A stretch of DNA of 64,000 nucleotides from Camellia lanceoleosa (GCA_025200525.1 CM045767.1:10957273-11021272), one strand, 5' to 3'. Numbered from the stretch's first letter, positions 10,598 through 20,370 are shown. The notes: generated by a model not told the origin, from the sequence alone. Program-made: numbers and translations.

Positions 10598-10668
10598 TTG
10601 GCCTCCGAACAGGCCTGCTTACATACAGGACAATTTCTCTTCTTCCCATTTGAACAGTACTCGAATAC
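10598..10668 (-). pseudogene. Captured fragment of a RING-finger protein (TRAIP-like)
   Basis: The minus-strand frame gives FEYCSNGKKRNCPVCKQACS followed by EAK and a stop. The CPVC pair, followed by KQ and a further Cys, is the C-terminal half of a RING finger; the FEYCS...CPVCKQ.CS pattern resembles plant TRAIP-type E3 ligases. Only this half-domain is present. The downstream bases run straight into the DEAD-box fragment, so the junction at about 10594-10600 is a fusion point between two donor genes. The TRAIP assignment is from recall and is less sure than the RING call. Confidence 0.5.
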
Positions 10669-10722
10669 TTTATCACTAATAGCAATTACAAAAATAAAAA
10701 TAAAAATTTAACAGAGAAAGGT

Positions 10723-10809
10723 TTAATAAAGCATGTAAGGTGGTTGAGGCATGCGAAACCGCATTCTCTTTAGTGTTCCTTCCCAAGATACAACAACCTT
10801 CAAGTCCAT
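10723..10809 (-). pseudogene. Possible further captured exon, unrecognised
   Basis: A 28-codon minus-strand frame starting at 10809 (MDLKVVVSWEGTLKRMRFRM, then a short tail to a TAA) reads like coding sequence, with mixed charge and hydrophobic strands, and unlike the AT-rich surroundings. I do not recognise the family. It lies just upstream of the RING fragment on the same strand as the other captured pieces. It may be chance. Confidence 0.25.
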
Positions 10810-10829
10810 TTTTGTGTGGCAAAGAGAAA

Positions 10830-12100
10830 CTCACAAACTGAGCGTTGCCCACTAATCAAATAAGTATCAAATTATTATTAGGTACAAAGAAATGAACAAG
10901 TAAAGAATGATCTCTGATTATATTTTATGTGAATGTATACAATGCATAATGAAATGGTCGGAAGAAAGCAGAGAAATAGTAGAAACAAGGAGTGAGAGAG
11001 TAGTAGTGGATCTCAATGAGTGTAGGTGTCATTTGGACTTGAACCTACACTTAGTGTTGGCAAGTTTCAGTTAGAAGAAACCATAGAAAATAAAGTCTTG
11101 AACTAGGCCCTTTAGTTGAATCATACACTCATCAAACATAGTACAGAAAACTATAACAATTTTGGAATGGTCTAGCACGTTATACAGTTATACAACCGTA
11201 TCTTGTTTTTACAAGTGCTTTTAAGGAGTAGTCCAATTTCTCACAACAGTAATCCCACTACCACATTCATATAAATGTATCCTCCAACGGTGATCTGTGA
11301 CCAATACCTTTTAGAAATCCTACCCCGAACACATTCAAAGCTAAACTCTTTTAAAATTTGTCACATTACTAATAAGCACTATTACCATAGGGAATAAGAT
11401 CAAAGAATTTCCATCTAATAATTTAAGTGCTCCTCTCAGCTACTCTATAGCTTCGTTTTTACTTATTGAACCTTATTCATTGGATTGCCAATCACAAAGG
11501 TTAGGTGTCCACCACAGAGATTGACTTATGGACTTCAGTCCTATTCCCCTTAATGATTTAAAAATTAACATGGCACATTATTTTTTGTTTAATAAAAGAA
11601 TCTGTTAGACCCCACATTTATTAAATTTTCTAAAGACTTCCAATATTGCGCCAAACATCAATAACATGAACCTGAAAATTTTCCAAACAAAATGTTAATG
11701 GTCTTTCTCAATAATTATGAGGTCTAACCAATATATTTTCAAAGAAAATTAAGCACGCATATTTGTCATCTTTCTAATAAATAACTAGGGTGAAGTAAAT
11801 TATTGATTACATTAGAGTTTTCATGCAATAGTAGACTCAAATTAATGGCAATGCTAACAACAAAATAAATTATGAATTTATGCCAGCATGCTCATGCATT
11901 TACAAAGACAAACAAAAAAACTCTTATACACCTCAAGAAAATTTAGGATTTTTTTTCCCCGTCAAACCAAACAGAAGCAATTGGAATTTTTTCCACATAT
12001 TCTCATCATATACAAGAGTCAATTGAACATGCATACAAGGACATAATTTCTGATATTAAAAACAAAACCCTAACTCAATACGATCTTACCAGATCGACTA
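10830..12100. other. CACTA interior, probably captured intron DNA of the SFH gene
   Basis: AT-rich, no exon recognised. Its place directly downstream (minus sense) of the donor site at 12168-12169 would suit first-intron sequence carried along with the SFH exon. This is inference from position only. Confidence 0.4.
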
Positions 12101-12169
12101 CAGAAACAACTCAATAACATCACACAAAAAAAAAAACATGTTCAAATTCAGAAAAGAAAAACAACTCAC

Positions 12170-12420
12170 AAGGCCTCGCAAACTGATCCAACGGGCCCGA
12201 CATAACTCGGTCTCTCGATTTCGCGTAAATAGCGGTACAAGAAGTCTCAAATCTAAGCGATTCAACTGCAAATTGAAGCGCTACAAAACCTGCATTACGA
12301 TCAGAAACCCTAAAAATCGCGGGATCGGAATCGAAATTCACAAAGACTGTTGCCCCATCTCTCTCACACTCAAAACCCTAAAACCTAGAGAGACAAATGG
12401 GTAGAGATAAACATAATGAG
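12170..12420 (-). pseudogene. Captured first exon and 5'UTR of a SEC14-like (SFH) phosphatidylinositol transfer protein gene
   Basis: The minus-strand ATG at 12203-12201 opens MSGPLDQFARP, which matches the conserved N-terminus of plant SEC14-like SFH proteins as I recall it. The exon ends at 12170 directly before a consensus donor GTGAGT (12164-12169); the split codon fits the Cys that follows RP in the family. Upstream lie a leader and a pyrimidine-rich stretch with TTAGGGTTT (telo-box) motifs near 12305 and 12371. The lipid-transfer and GOLD/nodulin domains are absent. It is the most upstream of the minus-strand pieces, so its promoter could drive transcription through the others. Confidence 0.6.
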
Positions 12421-12760
12421 AGAGTGGGGATTTTGGGTTTGGGGGGGGGGATTTTGGCTGAGGAGGTGGGGGGTTTTGGGGGGCCGGGGGGGGAGAGAGA
12501 GAACCCGATTGGGGATTTTGGTTGAACAGATTGGGGATTTTGGGTTTTTGGGGGAGGGGGAAGGGGGAGCGGGAATGGAAAATAAGAAACAGATTAGGGA
12601 TTTTGGGTTTTTGGAGAGAGGGGGAGCGGGAATGCAAAGAGTGAGAGGGGAACCGGGCGGGAATGGAAGAGTGAGGGAAGGAAGGAGGGGGATTTTGGAT
12701 TTTTTTCATTTTTATTTTCATTACAAATAAATCTTTAAATAATAAAATGTCTTTTTTTTT
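12371..12760 (-). promoter_or_regulatory. Putative captured promoter/leader region of the SFH fragment
   Basis: On the minus strand this is a CT-rich block (repeats of ccaaaatccc and ccctctct) ending in a TAGGTTTTAGGGTTTTGAG telo-box region just upstream of the SFH leader. CT-rich leaders and telo-boxes are frequent near the start sites of plant housekeeping genes. No clear TATA box is assigned. Promoter activity is inference. Confidence 0.4.
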
Positions 12761-12959
12761 TGCAACAGAGGATGTCATTGTTAAAAAAAATTATTTTTTA
12801 TTAAAATAATTTTTTTTATATTTAATGAATTTTTATTTTTATTTTTTCATTTAGTAAGGTTGAAAATTTATTTGTTTTATATTTATTTTAATGAATAAAA
12901 AAATTTTTTTTTTTTTATTTGGTAGAAGTAGGGATAATATTTTCTATTAAAATAAAGTT

Positions 12960-15130
12960 AATTTTTTGTGGTCAATGTGGCATTTTGCAGTGGTAGTAGT
13001 GGTAAAAATGGAATAGCATTTGCAGTAGTGGTGAATGTGGTAGAGAAGATGGGTGGTGAGAGAGAGATGAGTGAGAGATTGATAGAGAAGAGAGATAGAG
13101 AGAGAGAGACAGGCATGATGAGACAAAGTGATGAGAGAGAGACAAAGTGGTCGCTAAAAGTGCATTTTCTTGTAGTGGAGAGCTCAATAAATAGAGAAGA
13201 GATGAGGGAGAGAGTGAGCAAGGTGAACACAATGGGGGAGAGAGACAAGCAGACAGACAGACACATAGAGAGAGAGAGAGAAGAGCGAGAGATAGACAAA
13301 AGTGATAAGTGAGAGAGAGACAAAGAGAGAAAGAGATATAGAGAGAGAGAGAGGGAGACAGAGAGAGAAAGCAGAGAGAGAGAGAGACATATAGACAAAT
13401 GAGAGAAACATGAGATGAGCGAGAGATGACAGAGAAAGAGAGCGAAAAGAGATGATCAAGAGAAAGACATAGAAAAATAGAGAGACGAAGAGAAGAAAGA
13501 TGAGTGAGAGACGGAGAGAGAGAGAAGATAAATGAGCAAGAGAGAAGAGAGATAGAGATAAAGAGAAGAGAGATGAAGCGAGAGGCAAAGAGAGAAAGAG
13601 AAAGAGACAAAGACAAAGATTGACAAACAGAGAAGAGTGATGAGTGAGAGAGAGAAGAGAGGTAATATTTTGTGGTAGAGAAGAGGAACCGACAGTAGTG
13701 GTGAAGGTGGTGGATAAGAGATGATGGTGGTGGTGGTGGTGGTGGTGATGACGAAGGAGATTAGTGGTGAAGTTGTAGTAGTAGTAAAGTAGATGGAGTA
13801 GCAGAGGTGAAAGAGAGGTAATGATAGTAGTAGTAGTGGCAATAGTAGTAGTAGTGGTAGTGGAGTGGTGGCAATGGTAGTAGTAATGGTAGTCGAGAGG
13901 TGAAAGCAGCGATCGTAGTAGTAATGGTGGTAGTGAAATGGCGTTTGCAATAGTGGTGAAGGTGGTAGATGAGATGAGTGGTGAGAGAGATAGATGAGTG
14001 AGAGACAGAGAGAGAAAAAAAAAAGAGATGAGAGAAAGAGATAGATGAATGAAAGACAGAGAGAGAGACAAATGAGAGAGAGAGAGAGAAGAGTAATGAA
14101 TGAGAGAAAGAAAGAAAATAGAGAGAAAAAGATGAAAAAATTGGTGAAAAGAGAGAGACACAGAGAGAGAGAGAAAAAAAAAACAGCCAAAATAGATAAA
14201 TCAGACAGAGACAGATAGAGATGAGCAAGAAGGCGAGAGAGAAAAAAAGAAGAGAGAAGAGAGACAGAGAGAAGAAGAGATGAGAGAGATAGAGAGAAGA
14301 GAGATGGACAAGAGACACAGAGAAAAACAGAGACAGACATAAAAGAGTGATAAGTGAGAGAGAGAAGGAGAAGAGAGACAGAGACACAGAGAGAAAAAGA
14401 GAGACGGACAGACAGAGAAGAGTAATGAGTGAGAGAGAGACAGAGAAGAAAGACAGAGACACATAGAGAAAGGGAGAGACAAATAGACAAAGAAGAGTGA
14501 TGAGTAAGAGAGGAAAAGAGAAGAGAGACAGAGACAGAGAGATAGGAAGATGAAAAAATGGGTGAAAAGAGAAATGTTCAGAAGAGTAAGACGTCGTCAT
14601 TTATAGTGGATCGATAAATCGAGAAGGAGCTCGATAAATAGAGAAGATGGGAGTAAGAGAGTGAGCAAGGCAAACATAACGAGGGAGAAATAGACAAATA
14701 GACAAGTAGAGAGAGAGAGAGAAGAGTGATGAGTAAGAGAGAGAGATAGACAGAAAAAGAGACAGAGAGAGATAGAGATAAAGATAGAGGGAAAGATAGA
14801 AAAAAAGAGAAAATAAGAGATGAACGAGAAAGAGACACAGAAAAAGAGAGAGACAGAGAGAGAAGAGAAATGAGCGAGAGAGATAGAGAGAAAAGAAATG
14901 AGAGAGAGATAGAGAGAAGAGAGATGAGCGAGAGAGACAAAGAGAGAAAACATATGAGAGAGATAGAGAGAAGAGAGATAGGCGAGAGACACAGAGAGAA
15001 AATGAGAGAGACAAACAGACAGACAAAGAAAGAAGAGTGATAAGTGAAAGAGATAAAGAGAAGAGAGAGAGATAGAGACAGAGAGACATGAAGATGAAAA
15101 AATGAATGAAAAGAGAAATGTTATATCAAA
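12960..15130. repeat. 2.2-kb GA-rich low-complexity block with (GGT)n and (GTA)n core
   Basis: The plus strand is almost entirely purine in long stretches: GAGAGA with interspersed aca, ata and tga. A core at about 13680-13950 is built of ggt and gta triplets. It holds longer internal repeats: 13176-13260 and about 14625-14710 share 'gagctcRataaatagagaag' and 'gagagtgagcaaggYRaac', and 13005-13065 resembles 13935-13995. Long minus-strand Ser/Leu-rich ORFs (up to 344 codons) are products of the CT-rich strand and not genes. Confidence 0.85.
13165..13177 (-). repeat. Internal CACTA-terminus-like sequence
   Basis: TTTTCTTGTAGTG, which reverse-complements to CACTACAAGAAAA, identical to the true right terminus at 15931-15943. 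It is preceded by a subterminal-like phrase (gtggtcgctaaaagtgca). The following bases, GAG, do not match the TTC duplication, so this is not the end of the present element. It may mark an older or nested CACTA end. Confidence 0.7.
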
Positions 15131-15249
15131 AGAGTAAAAAGACATTGTTTTTTTATTTTTATTTTTTTGCGACAGAAAAAAGTACTAGAATTTATTCAAA
15201 CCATTTTGTGACTGTATATATATGAAGCTGTCTCAAAACCACAATCACT

Positions 15250-15605
15250 ATGCTAGGTTAGAGTTTTCCAAAAATTCTTTTGAGAAAATTATACTTTCTT
15301 GTTTTCCGTGTTATATTGTTTTTACTAAATTTTTTTAATATTTTAAGTATTTTTTTAAAAATTTTTAGACACACCTAACATAAATACACCTAAAAATTTT
15401 AAAAATTGTAAAAAAAATCTTTTAAAAATTCACTAAATACTAAAAATACAATAATTCAATACATTTTTTTTTTGTATTTTTATGTATTTATTAATTTTTA
15501 AAAATATTTTTTCATAAATTTTTTAGATATATATAAGTAAGGTGCATCTAAAAAAATATTTAAAATTTTAAAAATATTTATTGAAAATTTTAAAAAACAC
15601 GAAAG
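15250..15605 (-). mobile_element. AT-rich foldback repeat (family member C) inside the CACTA element
   Basis: In reverse orientation it matches the elements at 4931-5545 and 6171-6600 (reverse of aagtgtatttatgttaggtg, tttagtgaatttt, aaaaatattt). It lies just inside the right subterminal array, so the family was present in the CACTA element or inserted into it. Confidence 0.6.
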
Positions 15606-15905
15606 TCACTTTTATGACGCGTAAAATGCCGCCTCAAAAAGCGAGTATTCTTGATGGCACCATTTGCCGTCTCAAAAAGTAGAGCATTTGCGACGGCAAA
15701 ATTTTTGTCTCAAAAAGCAGAGTATTTGCAACGGCAGAAAATACCGTCGCAAATGCTCTCATTTTTTGAGACGACAAATTGTGTCGTCGCAAATGCTATG
15801 CTTTTTTTAGAAGACAAATGGTTCCGCTAAATACTCTACTTTTTTGAGACGGCATTTTTTTCCATCGCAAAAAATGACTTTTTGAGTCGGCCAGTGTGTC
15901 CTCCG
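15606..15905. repeat. Right subterminal repeat array of the CACTA element
   Basis: Repeated copies of gagac(g)gcaaat / atttgcgacggca motifs in both directions, with several worn to gatggcacc or gacaaat. It mirrors the left array at 7195-7600. Confidence 0.8.
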
Positions 15906-15930
15906 AAATAGGCCTATCTCATATACCCAC

Positions 15931-15943
15931 TTTTCTTGTAGTG
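15931..15943 (-). repeat. Right terminal inverted repeat of the CACTA element
   Basis: TTTTCTTGTAGTG followed by host TTC (15944-15946), which repeats the TTC before the left end. Confidence 0.92.
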
Positions 15944-15946
15944 TTC

Positions 15947-17332
15947 ATTGCAAGAATCAAATATGAGAACCTAAACTTATTAAATTGTGTCTATTCACCT
16001 GTTTAATAAAATTTAAAATATTACTCCCAAAATTGAGGCCTGTATGCATGATCCTCGAGGCTCCAGAAAAAGTTATAGCAATTCCGCTACGGACCACTAG
16101 AAGACGAGCTCTAAACCGAGCTCTAAACAGGTGGCATGTGAGGCGTGAAATTGAAGGCCATTTGCATATTGAGTGCGTATGTTTCACGCATTGTACAAAA
16201 AAAAAAAAAAAGAGTTCAATCCCGCGCAAATGTTGATCCATCGAGCTCATGTATATAAAAGAAAAAAAAAAATTCCTGCACACTTGATCTGAGCTTCTCT
16301 TCCACCGTTCCGTCGCCTCCACCGTCCGGCGTTTGCCCTCTCCTCCACCGTCTGGCGTCAGCCTCTCATCCGTTGTCCCTCTCCTCCACCGTTTGGCGTT
16401 TGCTGTCTCGTTCGGCATTTGTAGATTTGTCCTCCGCCGTTCATCTCCTCTATCGTCGGACGTCTTCTCCCTCCTTCACCGTCCGACGTCTTCGTCGGAC
16501 TTGGACTTCCATCTGGTCAGTTTCTATCTCTGTCACATAGCAAGATAGATATGGAAAAAAAATATATATATATATATATGTTCAGAAATCCCCTGTTTAT
16601 AAGTTAGATGTTTATAAGTTCAAGATAGATGTTTAAAAAACAGTTCAAGATAGATGTTTATAACAGTTCAATGGACTTGATATTTATAAACTCAGATGTT
16701 TATAGATGTTTATAAACTTAGATGTTTATAACAGTTCAAAAAACAGTTCAAGATAGATGTTTATAAGTTTGTGAAACATTTGAGTTAATGAAACCAATGG
16801 TGGTTCCTTGAAGACAACCATGGGACTGATTTCAATCCTGTTTGCTTCCATCTGACACTGATTTACTTGATTAACTATTAGACCCACCACGTGATTAACT
16901 ATTAACTACCATTCACACCACTGAATACATACACCACCACCAATCAGTAGAAGGAAAGTACCACCATGTAATTCGTAGCCTTTAAGGAACCACCATGGCA
17001 TTTCTATTTGGTCAGATAGATATGAAAAAAAAGAAAAATAAAAACAACAACAACAACACAACACAACATAACACAACAATTCAGTTTGGTTTAATCATAT
17101 ACTTGACTCCAAACATTAATCATTAATCATTTTGGTCCAAACATTGGTTTATACTTCAGGTCCATTATTCAGCTGTTATACTTCAGTTTTGGTTTATACT
17201 TCAGGTCCATTATTGAAAGTTTAATCTGTTATTAAAACACAATAATCTGTTATTAATTCTTGAATAATCTATTATTATAATAATCTGTTATTAAATCATT
17301 TGATTTCAATTTAATTTTTGAATGAGCAGAAA
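15947..17332. other. 5' region of the decayed MULE; no gene seen
   Basis: CT-rich phrases at 16290-16500 (repeats of tcctccaccgt(c/t)(c/t)ggcg) are followed by repeated 'agatgtttataa' units at 16600-16770. Both could be leader or promoter DNA of the transposase gene. 'ggtggttccttgaag' at about 16800 and its inverse 'ctttaaggaaccacc' at about 16980 form a small inverted pair; a third copy is at about 20440. No TIRs could be proved. Confidence 0.45.
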
Positions 17333-18919
17333 TGGAGATTGATTCAAATAGTGTTGAGAATCCTTTATTAAAATGAAAGTGAAGAAGTTGAGGAACCTAA
17401 GAGGGATATGTGTTTTACCTCAAAGCAAGAAGCGTACACATTTTATGCCAAATATGCTAAACATGTTGGGTTTTCTATAGCTTGTAAAACACAAGTTATT
17501 GGCGATGATGGAGAAGTAAGATACTTTGGGATTGAATGTTCTCGATCGGGGAAGAGAATTAAAAAATCAGAAGTAAACCCTTTAAAGCCATCTCTGTCCA
17601 CAAAAATTGATTGCAAAGCAAGGGTACGAGCAAGCCTATAAAAGGATGGGAGATTTATGTTAACCACAGTTAATCTTAAGCATAATCATGACTTGATCCC
17701 CACCGACTCACGCCATTTTGCAATGAATAAGAAAATCCTTAGTCCTGTGAAGAGAAGATTAGAAATTAATGATCAAGCAAAGATTGGGGTATTTAGGAAT
17801 TATAACTCAATGGTTGTTAAAGCTGGGGGTTATGAGTCTTTAACATTTGATGAGCAAGATGCAAGGAATTACATTGAGAGAGCTAGAAAATTGAGGCTTG
17901 GAGAAGGAGATTCCGATGCACTTCAAAAGTATTTTTTGAGAATGCACGCACAAAATTCGAGTTTCTATTATATGATTAATGTTGATACTGACTTTCGTAT
18001 AAGAAACTTATTTTGGGCAGATGCAATGAGTCGGACGGCTTATGAAGAATTTGAAGATGTTGTTTCATTTGACACAACTTACCTCACTAATAAATATGAT
18101 ATGCCATTTGCTCCGTTTGTAGGAGTTAACCACTATGAACAGTCGATTTTGCTTGGTTATGGCCTATTATCTAGTGAAGACACTGATACATTTGTTTGGC
18201 TATTCAAATCATGGTTAAATTGCATGTTAGATCATCCTCCAAAAGCTATAATAATTGATCAGTGCAAAGCTATGCAAAAGGCTATAGAAATAGTCTTCCC
18301 CAATACTCGACATCAATGGTGTTTATGGCATATCATGAAGAAGATTCCGGAGAAGTTGAAAAGGTATTCCCAATATGAATCCATGAAGATGGATTTGCAA
18401 AATGCAGTCTATAACACTTTCACAAAAGATGAATTTGAGATGAAATGGAAAGAGATAATTGCAAAATTCAATCTTTATGAGAATTAGTAGTTGGGGGTGT
18501 TATATGATGAGCGACATCGATGGGTTCCTGTCTATGTCAAAGATATTTTTTGGGCTGGCATATCAACGACACAACGAAGTGAGAGCATGGATGCCTTTTT
18601 TCAATAATGTTTAGTAAACTGGTTTTAACATTTCATTTTAGTTGAATAGGGACACATGGTCAATGCTATTGAAGGCACATCTCTCACCCCGGCAAGTGTG
18701 GACATTATGAAAAGACAAAGTTTCATGAATGCCCTAACTCAAATTTATGGAATCGGCACATCTCTGATCCCGTCACACTGTATTAGAGGCACACCGGGAT
18801 TCATGACAACTCAACAATCCATGATTGCTACACATCAAATTTATGGAGCCGTACTATCTTCCTTTGTTGACTTGAATGTACAAATGGACCACAATGACCA
18901 TGGTGGTAGTTTTTGTTAG
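17333..18919 (+). pseudogene. FAR1-domain MULE transposase (copy 1), inactivated
   Basis: After an ATG at 17333 and an early frame change, the plus strand encodes a FAR1-type DNA-binding domain (F..K.EAY.FY..YA...GFS; C..H/N-type spacing) at about 17410-17720. The MULE transposase core spans about 17940-18600. Core residues are visible: first Asp in VVSFDTTY, second Asp in AIIIDQCKAM, the C-x2-H-like HQWCLWHI segment, and the Glu in TTQRSESM. Breaks shared with the second copy are a TAA at 17639-17641 (Gln position) and two adjacent TAG codons at 18485-18490 (probably Trp codons). After SESMDAFF the frame is lost, and a C-terminal-like piece reappears at 18656-18919. The transposase therefore cannot be made. 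Related to FAR1/FHY3, which derive from such transposases. Confidence 0.9.
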
Positions 18920-19083
18920 TTGGAAACTTGTAATTGTAATGCCTTTTATGTCACTCAACTTGGAGTTTATTTTGTTTTGAATAATTTATTTAATATATTT
19001 TTGATTAAGAACAAATTTATGTTGTTCCATACTTTGTTGTTATAGTTAATGTTCCCAATTGATGTTATATTTGTGCTCTGTCT

Positions 19084-19800
19084 GTTACAGATTTAATGTG
19101 TTCCAAAATCTGTGTTCCAAAAAATCTGTGTCAAAAATGTGTTCCAAATCTGTGTGAAAAATTTGTTACAAATCTGTTAAAAAATTATGTCTACAAATCT
19201 GTCTTCAAAAACCTGTGTAGAAAAATCTGTCTTCAAAACTGTGTGGAAAAAACCTGTTTTCGAATCTGTCTTGAAAAACCAGTGTGAAAAAAATATGTCT
19301 TCAAAACTGTGTGAAAAACCAGTATTCAAAAAAGCTGTCTTGAAAAACCTGTGTGGAAAAATCTGTCTTCAAAACTGTGTGAAAAAAACCTGTCTTTGAA
19401 TTTGTCTTCAAAAACCTGTGTGAAAAAATATGTTAAAACTGTGTCAAAAACCAGTGTTCAAATCTGTGTTGAAAAAGTGTCCAGATCTGTCAACAATGTG
19501 TGCAGAAATTGTGTTCACAATCTGTCAAGAATGTATGTTAACAAGTTGTCCAAATCTGTGAAGCACCTATGCTCAAATAAACAAATAAATCTTCATACAT
19601 AATATGTGTTCAAAAACAGACAAACAGTCCAAAATCAGTCCAAAATATGTGTTCAAACCCACAAACAAATAACTTTTCATAATAATTTGTCCAAAATCAG
19701 TCCAAAATCAACCCAAAATCTGTCCAAAATCAGTCCAAAACCAACCCAAAATCTGTCCAAAATCTATCCAAAATCTGTTCATAACATGTGTTCAAACAAA
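19084..19800. repeat. Degenerate short tandem repeats downstream of the transposase
   Basis: The first part (19084-19560) repeats units like 'aaaatctgtgttcca / gaaaaacctgtgtg'. The second part (19600-19800) repeats 'caaaatctgtccaaaatcagtc / caacccaaaatc'. Small plus-strand ORFs rich in VFKNLC and NLSKI come from the repeat. It separates two convergent ORFs and may be shared 3' DNA. Confidence 0.7.
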
Positions 19801-19954
19801 CAAACAAATAACTTTCAAAGTTCCAATCAGATAACAAACAATCCACATGATTACATATTCATACTTCTCAATTCATAACTGTAACATATCATAAATCTTT
19901 ATATATATCATCTTCATAATTAATACAACACCAATTACATATTCTAACTTGTAT

Positions 19955-20370
19955 AAAAATTTATTACATCTTCATAATTAATATAACACCAATTACAAGC
20001 AAGATGAAGATCCCATTAATACAACACGAATTTCTATTTATGTCTCTTTGCAAGTTTTGCATCTGCGCGTTCTGAAATTGAAGTTGTTCACTTTGAAATC
20101 GAAGATGTTCGTCCATACTTTGAAGTTGTTCGGTGACAGTTGGTGTATTGTCCATTCGCACTTGCCCTTCCTCCCTACGTTGTGAATTTGTAGGCAAGCA
20201 CCATCAAATAAACCCACTGCAATCAAGACAACAGTAAAAAGTTTATTCTTGTTTCGTTCCGTCTCCGAAATTCGAATGATTGCTTTTTCCGACATTGAGG
20301 ACAATTTCTGTTGCAAAATGTCAATTGATCTGATGTACTGCTGTTAACACTTGAAATTGACATCTGCAAA
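19955..20370 (-). pseudogene. GRF-type zinc finger protein with coiled coil and C-terminal membrane segment (frameshifted)
   Basis: On the minus strand an ATG at about 20363 opens MSISSVNSSTSDQL, then CPQC. After a frame change comes KAIIRISETERNKNKLF with a worn Cys-rich stretch and GACL, and after another change TNSQRREEGQVRMD. The order C-P-x-C, K-x-x-N-K-L-F, C...C resembles plant GRF zinc fingers. The last 77 codons (20197-19964) then read a Gln/Leu-rich coiled coil (EQLQSMDEHLRFQSEQLQFQ) and a hydrophobic tail (GIFILLVIGVILI), the usual plan of small plant GRF-coiled coil-TM proteins. It faces the MULE transposase tail to tail. Whether it is a second MULE gene or captured is not known. 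Confidence 0.55.

Larger units (their letters stand above)
7177..15943. mobile_element. Complete non-autonomous CACTA (En/Spm) transposon carrying captured gene fragments
   Basis: The left end is CACTACAAAAAAA (7177-7189) and the right end reads, reverse-complemented, CACTACAAGAAAA (15931-15943). The host bases TTC lie directly outside both ends (7174-7176 and 15944-15946), giving the 3-bp target duplication typical of CACTA elements. Inside both ends are subterminal arrays of the TTGCGACGGCAA type. The 8.77-kb element has no TnpA/TnpD-like reading frame, so it must rely on a transposase made elsewhere. Instead it holds pieces of at least five plant genes on the minus strand and a 2.2-kb GA-rich block. 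This is the Pack-CACTA (transduplication) type of element. Confidence 0.92.

Noticed and set aside
12371..12385. Interstitial telomere repeat (aaaccctaaaacc)
   Set aside because: Only one or two imperfect units; better read as telo-box motifs near a captured promoter.
12972..15145. Long minus-strand ORFs rich in Ser/Leu (up to 344 codons), also at 42806-44747
   Set aside because: They are readings of a CT-rich low-complexity strand in all three frames; no domain, no codon preference, and not conserved in frame between the copies.
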